Position numbers and translations under genes: made by a program | Origin: Bretschneidera sinensis | Lineage: Eukaryota; Streptophyta; Magnoliopsida; Brassicales; Akaniaceae | Direction of reading: 5' to 3' | Assembly: GCA_023935145.1 (NCBI GenBank) | Contig: CM043700.1 | Coordinates: forward strand, 40,094,620-40,158,619 | DNA length: 64,000 nt | Shown: positions 47,440 through 58,210 of the stretch, in pieces | Layout of the letters: each line of letters begins with the position of its first letter | Position numbering within the stretch: position 1 is the first letter of the stretch | The notes under the pieces: model-generated | What the model was told of the DNA's origin: nothing | The model's database searches: none | What the model saw: the letters and a program-made list of their open reading frames with translations, nothing else

Positions 47440-47735
47440 AATATCATTTTTAAAAATTTTGAGATTAAACTGTTAAGTGAGTTAGTTTAGTTGATGAAAT
47501 TGTTTGTACCAAATATCAAACTCCACTTACACTAAGATTGAAAGAGGACTACCTACTTTTATGTTACTTATTTTTTTTTAAAAATAGATAAATTTTCCAC
47601 TTTGGGGGTTTTAGCTTATTTTTTCTTATTCCTTTCAATCCGAACAATGGGTAAGATACTTATTTTATCGTCTATTGGATAGGTTACACAATAAAAGTAA
47701 TTTTTCCCATCCTTTGTTCATATGGTGTGAGCAAA
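47440..47735. repeat. Dispersed 300-bp repeat, copy 2
   Basis: Second copy of the 44762-45060 sequence, same strand, with scattered substitutions and small indels. No copia sequence adjoins this copy. Confidence 0.8.
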
Positions 47736-47744
47736 TTTTGATCT

Positions 47745-48582
47745 TTAAGGGTATTTTTAGTAGAAGAGAAAAATAAAGGATGAAAAACTAAAATGATAGA
47801 AAAGTTAAAAAAAAATGATTTTTTTCTTTCATAGATGATGAAAAACTATGAAGAAAGAAAATAATGTTATCTTACCAATGTTAATAGAACGAAAAAAAAA
47901 AAGTGTGAAGAAATAAAATATATATAGTATTACTTAATTGTTATATCTTTCATTATGTTAATGAACAATCTCATTTTTTTTCTTATTTTTCACTCTCCAA
48001 TTCTCTTAATTTTTAAGTACTATAATTTGTATTTGCAAGAGAAAAACACCAATTCTTTTAGTTTTTTTCTCTTAATTATTTTTTTCTCCAATTAAACAAA
48101 AGAAAAGTTTATTACATACAATTTTCTTTCCTCTTACGTTATTTTCCTCACTTTTATCTCTTACTAAACACATCCTAAAAGTGTGAAAAATAAACTTCTC
48201 TCTTGTTTAGCGAGAGAAAAATGGAAAAAAAAAAAAAAAAAAACTAGAAAGATTAATACATTCTACTCGTATGTACAAAGCATAATCCTTTAAAATTGAT
48301 AAGATTAGAGAATAAAAAATAAAAGAGAAAAAAAATGAAAGTATTTACCATTTAATCTCCCATAACATTATGGAAAATAAAATAGTAAATCTAATACTAT
48401 TTACATTTATTTTTCTCTCATTTTTTCACTTTACTAAATAAATATGCAAGAAAAATATTTTATTTCCTTTTAATTAATCATAAAAAAATCAGTCTTCTTG
48501 CTTTTCTATCATTTTAGTTTTTTATTTTCTTACTTTTCTTTACTGTTACTTTTCTCTCCTATTCAATATACCCTAAATCTCT
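47745..48582. mobile_element. MITE-like inverted-repeat element(s)
   Basis: The left end TTAAGGGTATTTTTAGTAG...AAACTAAAATGATAGAAAAG is matched in reverse by the right end (about 48500-48580), which reads TTTAGGGTATATTGAATAG...AAACTAAAATGATAGAAAAG in reverse complement. A second inverted pair (about 48110-48215, TGTTTAGTAAGAGA against TTGTTTAGCGAGAGA) suggests nesting. No clear target duplication. Confidence 0.6.
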
Positions 48583-49344
48583 TTTGGAACCGCAAGTAAC
48601 TTTTGGCTTTATCGGAGGGTAGTAGTACGAAGAGTTTGAAAAAGCCCAACATAGCATACAGCACTTCGAACACAACATTTTGCAAACATCTATTGCAACT
48701 TGGACAATCACAACCAGTTCAACGAAAAAAAAGAGTAAACCCACAATCACAAAACTCCTGTATTTTATGATATAAACAAAACTCTAAATTTTTTTCATGT
48801 ACAAACAAAACTCTGACATGTCCACAAATCATCAATCCAAACCATGTTCTAGGTCTAACACGTTCGAAAAAACTTTCAATACTACTTCAGCTCACCTTCA
48901 TATAAGGTCGACTAAAAAAATTTATCCATGAAAGTAAGAGAAAGAGCATGCTCCTAATGAATTAAATGATTACTCCAAAGATGTTGCACGCTGCTCAAAA
49001 TAGCCGGTGACAAATACTAAAATAGAAGACCATGCAGAGCATTACTGCACAAAATGATAATTACAACAAATGGAGGAAGAATGACAATGACATCATTCAA
49101 ACAATACCATCTGGCCAAGTAAGAATAATATGGATGCACACAAGAACTAAACGTTTCAAAACAAATTTGTCATGACTTAGAAGAGCACAACAATACAGTT
49201 ACAATCAAGCAGGTACTATAAAATTTACAAATATATAGGGATTGCATTTTTACCAATCCCATGAAACTGTGATGATACACTCACTTTTAGAAGTACTTGT
49301 CTAATCCAATACAGTGTTGAGATCTTGCAGTATAAATCTCCCTT
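48583..49344. other. Spacer and probable 3' UTR of the LRR gene
   Basis: No coding frame. The part nearest 49345 is expected to be 3' untranslated sequence of the minus-strand LRR gene. No clear poly-A signal could be singled out. Confidence 0.45.
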
Positions 49345-52300
49345 TCATGAGCAGTTTATGTCATAACTTGCAAGACCCAGCAATTCCGGCCCTTCCAGTC
49401 GAGGGTTATTCTCAAAGCTACACCATAGGAACAAAATAAAGGTTACTTTCCAACAGTGGGAAAAGTTCACGCAAGAAAAATCTAAAATCCTTTGATGCAT
49501 TCCCCAAAGAATGCAAAAACACAGCATGGTTTTCACCAATCAAACCCTCAAAATATAATCTTTAAAAGTTTTTAGATCAAACAAACAAACAATAAAAAAG
49601 CTCAACATAGGCAAATGACTATATACCAATTTCACCTACAAAGAGAGTGTATGCGTCACAGAAGTTGCACTTTCAGACATTCACATTTTCTTCCTCTGGT
49701 TCCTCTCTTAGAGCTCAAAATTCTCATATTCTTCCATACTCTTGTCACCTGTTACCCTCATCTTTGTCTCTGGGGGTCCTCTTTCCTTATCAATTTATCA
49801 GTAGTTGCACTTCCCCTGAGCTCCCCCAAGAATTGTTCAATCATAGTCTCTAAGTTCTCCCAGATTCCAAAAAAATCCTAGTACAGAGCCCATCTCCCAA
49901 ATACACTGAAGAGCTCCATTCAGGAGCTAGAACTAAGAAGGTATGAAGGGTATTCCTCCCTGGACTTGTGGCAATTTTACAGAGTATCTCAACTCTAGCA
50001 AAGAGTTTTAATATATAGAGAGGACTTGTAAAAAATCCAATTTTGTTTCCTATTGTGTTGTCCCTTCCCATTGTATCTAATACCCAATATCATTTTTTTT
50101 GTGGAACTCTTACCCAAAACAAATAGGAATGAGTAACTTGGCTGGTCTTTTGGTGCACTCACTCCCATTACGAGAATGCAGTGACACCTGAGCTCGACTC
50201 GAGACCAAGACTCTTCATTCGTCCTCAGGTTGAACTTATCCAATTGAAACATAAACTACATTTCTACTCCATCCCTAATAACCGATATCAACACCACAAC
50301 ATCACGTATTTTTCTAAGAATTTTCAGAAGCAAATAGCAAAATCATGAGCAACATGGAAAGATGCTATGTAGTAACTTAAACAGGTAAGCAGCCATATAA
50401 TTTAAACAAGATGACTAGCAAAACTAAGAGTAGATGAATATAAGTTGGATACTATAATCACTGGCCTTTTCTTTAATACAAGAACCTACCCATTTCTCCT
50501 CCCTGCCCAAACAGGACAGCAACCCTCCTTGTCTATAAGAGAGTTGCTGGCCTTAAGATTTGACTTCAAGGCACCGAGGTACTTTTGACTTGGGGCAGTA
50601 ACCACAGAGCTAATTGCTGCTGATTATTAATACAAAAGAGAGAGGGGGGAGAGAATTCAAAAGTCTCAATCAACTTTAGTACAAATCCCTACAAGAGGCG
50701 CTCTATATGTAGGCACCAACAAACTCGCAAATAAGGAAATAAATAAAACCCCTAATAACCTTAAACCCTATAAATAAAACCCCTAAGTCCTTGAATATTC
50801 TAAATCTCTAGTAACTAGAAAATTATCAATCCACATAAGCACAAAGACATATTAACACATAATTTAGTTTCCTTGGCCATGTAATTACCTAGAAATACCT
50901 TATATATGTCACTAATATACCATTTATTGGTTAAATTAAAATGCAAAAAACTCTCAAGCAACCATATTCATAATTTAACTACATAAGTTATTGGTTAAAT
51001 TAAGATGCAAAATGTTCCTGGGCAACCATATTCATAATTGAACCACATGGGTAAAAGATCCCCCTAAAACCCCCCCTATAATTCTCATCCCAACATCACT
51101 AACAGTCCACAACATAATTCACCACTGAATTCTATCATTTAACATTTAAAAAAACCATATTCATCTATTAATCGCAACGATACCAAGGAGTCAATGATTC
51201 GCTGGATTTCTCGTCCAGAAGAATAACCAATGTGAATAGCTCCTCCATCAAATAATCAAACTTAGTATACCAATGAAGAATAGTGTCAACAGTTATACCC
51301 TACTCATGGTGGTTAATTTCCAAAGTCGAGCACTGTAATTCATCTTATACATGCACATCGATGCACGCATGCAAATATATATATTGAATGTCAACAAGAA
51401 AGAGATTGAGTGAGACTATTTTGTTATAGCTCAATCGTAACAAAGTGAGTATCAAATGTTAAAATGATAGGACAAACACAGTCATGTCCAACAGACATTA
51501 GACGTGTCACACAAAAGGACGCGAAAGCATATGCATAGTAACGCAAGGATACAAACAAGGGAGTGCCATAGAGGGGGGGGGGAGAAAAAATAGACAGGGT
51601 GGAAGAGGAATCAGTGTATGCTTGTTAGCTAAGATGAAAAACTAGATGGAGAGAGATTAACAAGATAAACAAAATAAAAACTTACTTATTGGGAGGGATT
51701 TGCTCAAATGGTCCACTGGTGGGAATTGTTCCACACAAATCATTGTTCGAGACATCCCTGAAAGAGGGTGAAAAAAATATGGGAGTAAATGATCAAAGAT
51801 TACAAGTTCAATGCTAAAAAAAATACCACGAGAATACTCTACCAAACAAAAGAAAAAAATTACTCCTGAATAATGGAATTGCTATATCCGGCAAAGAGAA
51901 CATTACACAAAAATACTGGACTTACACAACTTTGAGGCTTGAAATACCCACAAGTTCCCTGGGGATTTGTCCAGTTAATCGGTTGTCATTAAGCCGCCTG
52001 CCAAATCAGACAATGATGAGAGGAAGGCCAAATAAAGTACTTGCTATAGAAAGAGCAAGAGACCAAAAGCAGCTCAATTTATAACAGCGAACAATTAGCA
52101 AGAGCTTGATTCTAATTATACCCTAGGAATTTTTTAAACTAGCACATAATTAACTATTGCATGCCCCCATATTTACTTAGGCAGCCTAAATTTTGGCTCC
52201 AGAGTGATTCAATTATGTGACGAGTTATTCATTTTCAAGTAAAGCTAATATTTTCTGAATTCAAATCGCCCAAATTCCAGACTGGAAAGGCAAATCAAGA

Positions 52301-55300
52301 GAAAACAAAGCTCGGCCGTAGTATAATCAAGAAGAGAGTATTTAACAATAGACTTGAGCAAACTTACAAAAACACAAGAGACTTCAATTTCCCCAATGAA
52401 GGAGGAACAGCCCCTGTGAGGTTGTTGTTATACAAGTCCAAGCTGATAAGGCTCTTCAAGTTACCAAGCTCAACAGGGATAGTTCCTTGGATGTTGTTTT
52501 TGTAAAGTTCCCTACAATAATTCAGAGGAAAACAGGACTGAGTGAATAAACAATACTTTCACATCAACAGCAAGGTCTAACAGATATTATCCAGCACCTT
52601 TTCAGGCATGAATTGATTATCAAAAAAGTTAGCATTTGCACTGAAGGTAAAAGCAATCAGGAAAAAATAAAAAGGGAAGAGAACTTACAGATACTGCAAA
52701 TGCTCAAGCTTCCCAAGTTCAGGTACCAGATGTCCAGATAGGTTCGAATTACCCAAGTCCCTGCACAAAATATCATAAGCAGATAAACATTTTGATGGCA
52801 TAACCTCATAACTTTTCTATCCAAAACAGAAAGAAGAAAAAATAATGATAATTTTTTTATAAATAAAGAAAATTGTATTGCAAAGGCACCATGAGGGTGC
52901 CACCCAAATACAAAAAGTTATGTACAAGAGAGCATCTCTAAGAAATGTACACAATCTTCATCATTTACAAAATAATTCCACTTAAACCAAAACCCAAAAG
53001 TACGTAACCATCCATTCTTGAGAGATGGTAAGGAACTTTTTATGCCATCAAAAGCTTTCATATTCCTTTCATGCCAAATCACCCAAAAAATAGAGAGGGA
53101 AATTAAGCAAAAAGCTTTTTCTCTTTTGTTTTGAACCCTTCAACCCGCTCCAAGCCCACAGCTCCTCTTGGATGGATCCGGTGATTACCCAATGAATTCC
53201 CACCACACCAAGAGCCAAATCCCATAATTGCCTGGTGAAAGGGCACCCCAAAAGAAGATGGAAAATGGATACGGCCTCCTCTTTACAAAGAAAGCATCTA
53301 TTGGCCAATACTTTTCCTCCTTTTTTTGAAGATTGTCGATTGTAAGGATGCCTCCCCAACAAGCTTCCCAAGCAAAGAAAGCTACCTTCAAAGGAGCGAA
53401 ATTTTTCCAAATCGCTTTCCAAATAAAGTTATCCTTGCCTTCCGAGGACTCATGAAACAGAAGAGCCTTATAGTAGGATTTGACCTCGAACTTTCCACCT
53501 GAATTCAATCTCCACTTGGCTTTGTCTTCCACAAGCAAGTTAATTTTTGCCTTGTAAATATGTTCAAGGAAGCTACCCACGCTCGCCACATCCCAATCAT
53601 GAACATCTCGATTTAGAGCAATGTCCCACACAATTTCCTCATTGTGTAATTTCACACGAGCTAACCAAAGCCTTTTTATCTCGAGCAATAGCGAAAACAT
53701 CCGGGAATTGATCTTTTAAAGAGGAATCACCATGATTACCTTTACCACAATCAAAGAGGACATAGGAAAAAAAGTAACTCCAACCTTTTCTAATCCGCTT
53801 CCAAACCCCCACACCAAAAGAGCCACAACCCTCCTTCGCAATCCAACCATTATGCTCCACCCCAAATTTCGCCTCAATAGCCTTCCACCGTAAATCTCCA
53901 TAGCCACTTCCCTAAAAGAGATATGTTAAAAATGACCAAGGATTTAATACCAATACCCCCTAACTCAATGGGTTGGTTAACGACTCCTTTTGACCAAGTG
54001 GTATTTAAATTCTTCCCCAATAGACACTCAGATAAACTATATTTCTCCCTTGCTCAAAAGAATGAAGAGGAAAAAAATCTAACTCCAAATAAGTTGAGAA
54101 TCGAGAAGAAGGATGGCACCAAAGCTACCACCAGACTACAAAAAGGCTTGCCGGCAAGAATAGGGATGAAAGAATGACATAATGTGCAACTTTATTACCA
54201 ACCTACTTATTCTAGAGGCAAACTCCTTGCTACAGGAGCAGAGATTCTAGTAAGTTCAGGGTATGCATTACAACCAAACGTAAAGCTAAAGTAAAGAGCC
54301 ATTCAAAATTTTAGATACACGGTAAACCAAGATTTCAGTGACTAACTAAAACACGCAACAAATCATGACAAGATAAAGCAACACTTCGCCAGAAACCACA
54401 AATAACATTACAGATGGCATACAAGATTAAATAATTCATAGCGACTGAGACACAAGACTTTTATTTTTACAGCAAATAAAACAGAATGTGCTCACCTCTT
54501 GTCACTTAAGAATATGTATATTACATTACTTTCTTCTTCTTCTTTTGTCACAGAAAATATGAAACACAAGATAAAAGAGTTGCCAAAACAAGAGAATAAC
54601 ATTTTCATAAAGCTAAACTACACAAGGGATTAAAGAAAAAATAGAATGTCAGACAGAGAGAGAGAGTGTGTAAAACATACATAGATCAGCATAAGAAATT
54701 TAATTCTAGAAAAAAGCAAACTACAGCAGATTATAATGATCTATAGAAACACTCTACACTTAAAAGGAAAATACAAGGACTAGAAAATTTCATGAGGTTG
54801 GAATAACACCAAAAGCTGTCATCCAATTTCCTTCAATAAAAAAAAAGCATTGCATCATATATAAGCGAATCCCAAACACAAAATAGCAGTTACATCACCA
54901 AAAGAGAGGCAACAGTTTCCTGAGAATCGTTTGGGGACATACCTACATGATTGAAGGGGCCTAATTTTATATAATATTTTTAACATGGACAGGTGGTGGC
55001 TCTTTTCCTTTCACTTTACACAGAGAAACTAAACGCGCCAATAGATGTAGTCGAGTTGGTTTACAGTTCAAGATGATGTGAGGTGCTGCAATAAGCTAGA
55101 GGTCGTAGCTTCAACTCTTCCCCTAAACTATGGCTCAATGAGGTTTGAGGATCTCATGTATTATTGGGGATAGCAAGGCAAATGAATGGGGAGTGGGGGG
55201 AAGAGAAGAAAGGACAAAAATAATTGTAAAAGGGGAAGGGAAATTTGTTACATGTGCAAATTAAATATAAACAAATCGCGTTCCATTTCCAAAAATAAAA

Positions 55301-56493
55301 TGGTAACGAAAAAAAGAATTACAATGGCCTCAATTAAAGGAGTCATTAAATGATTTAATGATGTGCAAGTGGTGTATGGTTATGTCCATTGCAATGTGCT
55401 TGTCATGCCCTTATCATTTGCTTCAGACTTTCATGCCCAACAAAGCATGCCCGTGTTGAGTTATAAGTATGCCTAAGTTCATGTCTGATAAAGATAACCT
55501 CCATAAGCATAGCCAGAATGTCTAAATCATCGGCTTCACCCTATCTCAATGCCACAACAAAGTAGAAAAATCTTGGAAGACTTCCAAGCCCAATGCAAAG
55601 AATACACCCCAGATTATGATAGAAGAATCCATTGACATAAAATTAAACTTCTCATTGCACAAATAAAATAACTGGATAAAGAGAAGGTTCTGCAAGTAAA
55701 TCAAATCTCCAAACCCACTAAACTTTCATATTCATTGAATCCTCATATCATGTGGCAACCCCCAGTTTCTCCATAACAGAACAAGGCCTGACCTCTAAAA
55801 AAATAATCTACTGTTTGTTTCTAGTCTGGAAACTAAATGGCAGCCTAATCAACCCACTTTACACCACCACCCATATAACTCCGCAAAATGAAAGACCAAA
55901 AAACTCCTGGAATTACAATTGCAAAGAATTCCTTCTCACAGGGTAAGACCCTGCGGCTAACTACTATTCAGAACACAAACAATGGGGAGAAGTACTACAA
56001 TTTCTAAACCTTTTTTAAATTATAAGAAGGCAGTTGGATTTTGATGCTATGTTTGGGTCAACACCTAATAGGGTTTTTATTATGGATCAAGAACTCATTT
56101 TTCTCCTAATTTTCGAAAACCAATAATGGTAATTTGTTCCCAAAAAAAAAATTTGTAGTTTGCAACCCAAATACAATTAAAAAAAAAGTAAATTCAGATC
56201 GCGAATGAATTCTAATTTAGCTCTTCACAAAATTAGCCCTACAAAGAAACGATAATTAATATTTAAAAAAATCAACATAATTTTTTTTTACTTTGATCAT
56301 GTACCATATAAGGAAAAGAATTAATGGCCCAAATAAATATAAGTTAAATGATTGTTATCAATTTGATAATTTAATAAGGAGAAAAAAAATAGCAGGGGTC
56401 ATATCTAGCAAAATAGAAAATTTAAATATAAATAATAAGCCAATGATGAATCAGCTTCCAAACTCAATCAAAAATCCAACCAGTCAAAATTAC

Positions 56494-56538
<45 letters not shown>

Positions 56539-56760
56539 TGTATACACTCGAGTAACGCGATTATTTTGGTTGCAGGTGATGTGGAACCAGGTACAAGGGT
56601 TGACGAGGGTCGGATCCCAGCTCTGGAGCGCGTTGTTCGGATCCGATAAGCTTCGTCTTAGGGTGTACAGTGCGTCACCTTCGGAGTTGCCATACACCAA
56701 CTGAATTAAGGTTAGGGTTAGCGATGCACAGAGAGTCCACAGCCAGGTCGGTGTCGCCAT
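49345..56760 (-). CDS. Secreted leucine-rich repeat protein, SERK-ectodomain-like, no kinase (six exons)
   Basis: Exons: 56760-56546, 52760-52689, 52511-52368, 51997-51926, 51757-51686, 49417-49345 (215, 72, 144, 72, 72, 73 bp). They total 648 bp, or 215 residues plus stop. Every border has GT/AG, and the breaks share the same codon phase, one LRR (72 bp) or two (144 bp) per exon, as in SERK genes. The protein has a signal peptide ([20 protein letters not shown]), an LRRNT cap with [18 protein letters not shown], about four to five LRRs ([19 protein letters not shown]), then [21 protein letters not shown] and a tail [16 protein letters not shown]. It is very close to Arabidopsis At5g21090, pepper CaLRR1 and rice LRR1 as I recall them, apoplastic or membrane-associated proteins linked to defence signalling. 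No kinase or membrane anchor follows. No lesions were seen. Confidence 0.94.
49418..51685. other. Intron 5 of the LRR gene
   Basis: 2.27 kb with no second gene recognised. It includes a GA/G-rich run (50636-50652), a G-run at 51573-51582 and a 64-bp tandem repeat at 50924-51051 (TTATTGGTTAAATTA at 50924 and 50988). Confidence 0.7.
50924..51051. repeat. 64-bp tandem repeat in LRR intron 5
   Basis: Two units share TTATTGGTTAAATTA, then CAACCATATTCATAATT. Confidence 0.85.
52845..54180 (-). mobile_element. LINE (L1-type) 3' fragment in intron 1 of the LRR gene
   Basis: Minus-strand reading: [14 protein letters not shown]...[12 protein letters not shown] (about 54010-53890), the typical end of a plant LINE reverse transcriptase. 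Then [18 protein letters not shown] (about 53700), [15 protein letters not shown], and a zf-RVT domain with [20 protein letters not shown] and [25 protein letters not shown] (about 53240-53400). Frameshifts lie near 53860, 53690 and 53310. The 3' end runs into TTTCTTTATTTATAAAAAAA at about 52850-52870, a worn tail. It is in the same orientation as the host gene. The 5' part is absent, as is usual for LINEs. Confidence 0.88.
54181..55040. other. Intron 1 of the LRR gene, unannotated part
   Basis: No gene or defined repeat recognised apart from short GA and TTC runs. Confidence 0.55.
55041..55160 (+). repeat. Possible tRNA-derived SINE fragment
   Basis: TAGTCGAGTTGG (55048-55059) resembles a Pol III A box. 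GAGGTCGTAGCTTCAACTC (about 55099-55117) resembles a degraded B box at the right spacing, as in plant SINE heads. No tail or target duplication was established. Confidence 0.35.
55161..56490. other. Intron 1 of the LRR gene, donor-proximal part
   Basis: AT-rich with no recognised gene. Short ORFs at 55752-55946 and 56293-56649 have no motif, and the second overlaps exon 1 on the other strand. Confidence 0.6.
56493..56538. repeat. (TA)n(GA)n microsatellite adjoining the exon 1 splice donor
   Basis: About ten TA units (56493-56513) and about twelve GA units (56514-56538). On the gene strand the donor GTATAC (56545-56540) is followed at once by the CT run, then the TA run. Confidence 0.95.
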
Positions 56761-56900
56761 GGGTGATGTTAGTTTTAGCTCTCTTGTGTGTGGGAGAGAG
56801 AAATTCAAGACGTCTCTAGGGTTTCGTTTTAACGAGTCTGAGAGAGAGAGGGAGAGAATCTGAGGATTGAGGATCGGTTTTGGGAATATCAGAGAAAAAC
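56761..56900 (-). promoter_or_regulatory. 5' leader of the LRR gene
   Basis: On the minus strand a CT-rich leader (TCTCCCTCTCTCTCTCAG at about 56860-56835) runs to the ATG at 56760. No upstream ATG in the same frame was noted and no clear TATA box was identified. Confidence 0.5.
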
Positions 56901-57529
56901 ATGGGGCCTTTTTGTTTTATCTTTCTTCCTTAACTTTTTCTTTGTTTTTCAATTGATTTTGATATTGTGTGCTGCTGTCGCTGTTCCACTAAACAAGTGC
57001 TCGTAAAGAAATTCCAATGGGTTTTTAATTTTTGGAGCTTCTTTATTTGTTTTATTTTTTCTTTTTAAATGTTTTTGAAAGTTGCTTTCTGGTACACACC
57101 TTAGTGGTCAGTAGTTGAAAGGGTTTTGCACGAAAGAGACGGCAGAGATGAAGATGTCTTTAATTGGTAAGTCAGATCTTACCTTGAGCATAGCATATTT
57201 CATAAAGTCAAGGATTTTTTAAATGAAAATGATTTTTTTTAAAATGCTCATCATATATATGTAATTTAAATGTCAAGCCCATTTATTCTCTATTCATCTC
57301 TTCCATTCTTTTGTCTCCCTGGTAGAACAACTATTCATTCTTCAACTCAATAAATTTATAATAAAAAAATCTAATTATTTGCTTAGTGATTTGTCAACTC
57401 ATTACCGACTGCTACTTTTTGGTGTCCAAGAAAAATTGGGTCTTAAATATTTCAAAATTGAAAGAGATAACTCGTTAAAAATCATTTGTTTATCACGATA
57501 AAAGCATTGTCTATAAATTGAAGTGCTCA

Positions 57530-58210
57530 AAAAAAAATTTAAGTTTTCAAAAACTGAAAACAGTTTTTAAAATCATAAAACATGTTTCGGTATCAGTTTT
57601 CAGATATAGTTTTTGAAAATTATTTTTAAAATGAGTCTTTTTAAAAATTAGTTTTAGAAAACTTATTTTAGGTGTTTTCAAAACTAGCTTTCAGTTTTCA
57701 TTTTTTCTCATAAATTTTCCTCTCCATTTTTTTCTATTCAAATAAAAAAACTCTCTTTATCTCATTATTTTTTAGACCGTCAACAGATATGGTGTTAGAC
57801 TACGAGTGAAAAAATTCGGAGTTATTGTGATAATGCTGTGGCAGCACTGCTGCAGTCATGCTGTGACAGTGCTGCTACAGTCGCAAACCGATAATGAATC
57901 TACCAGGGAGAGAAGAAGAAAGAGATGAAAAATGATGAGAACAATAAAATGAGGAAAATATGAAGAGGAATAAAAAATTAAAGGAATATCCAAATTTTTT
58001 AATAAAAGAGAAGAAAAATTAAATAAACATATAAAATTATATCTATAAAATTATCCAAATAAATTTTCATTGTTTTCTATTTTAGAAAACTGTTTTCGAG
58101 TCACAATTATCCAAACATGTTTTCTTAAGAAAACATCATAAAATTGTTTTCAGTTTTCATTTTCGAAAACTGAAAAACAAAAAATAGATAACCAAACATA
58201 CCCTTAACCT
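57530..58210. mobile_element. MITE-like element with inverted ends
   Basis: The left part has AAGTTTTCAAAAACTGAAAAC and AACATGTTT. The right part (58080-58205) has AAACATGTTTTC and GTTTTCAGTTTTCATTTTCG, then AACCAAACATACCC. These are repeated inverted words typical of non-autonomous elements in plants. A GC-rich centre (57838-57888) forms a GCAGCACTG/CAGTGCTGC stem. Confidence 0.55.

Noticed and set aside
53069..53700. Possible host gene in the LRR intron
   Set aside because: The zf-RVT motif, frame breaks and 3' tail identify it as a LINE fragment.
56293..56649. 118-codon plus-strand ORF
   Set aside because: It runs through the microsatellite (alternating Glu/Arg and Tyr/Ile) and is antisense to LRR exon 1.
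49345..56760. Full SERK receptor kinase
   Set aside because: The final exon ends in SYDINCS and a stop with no transmembrane or kinase exons, so it is the short LRR relative.
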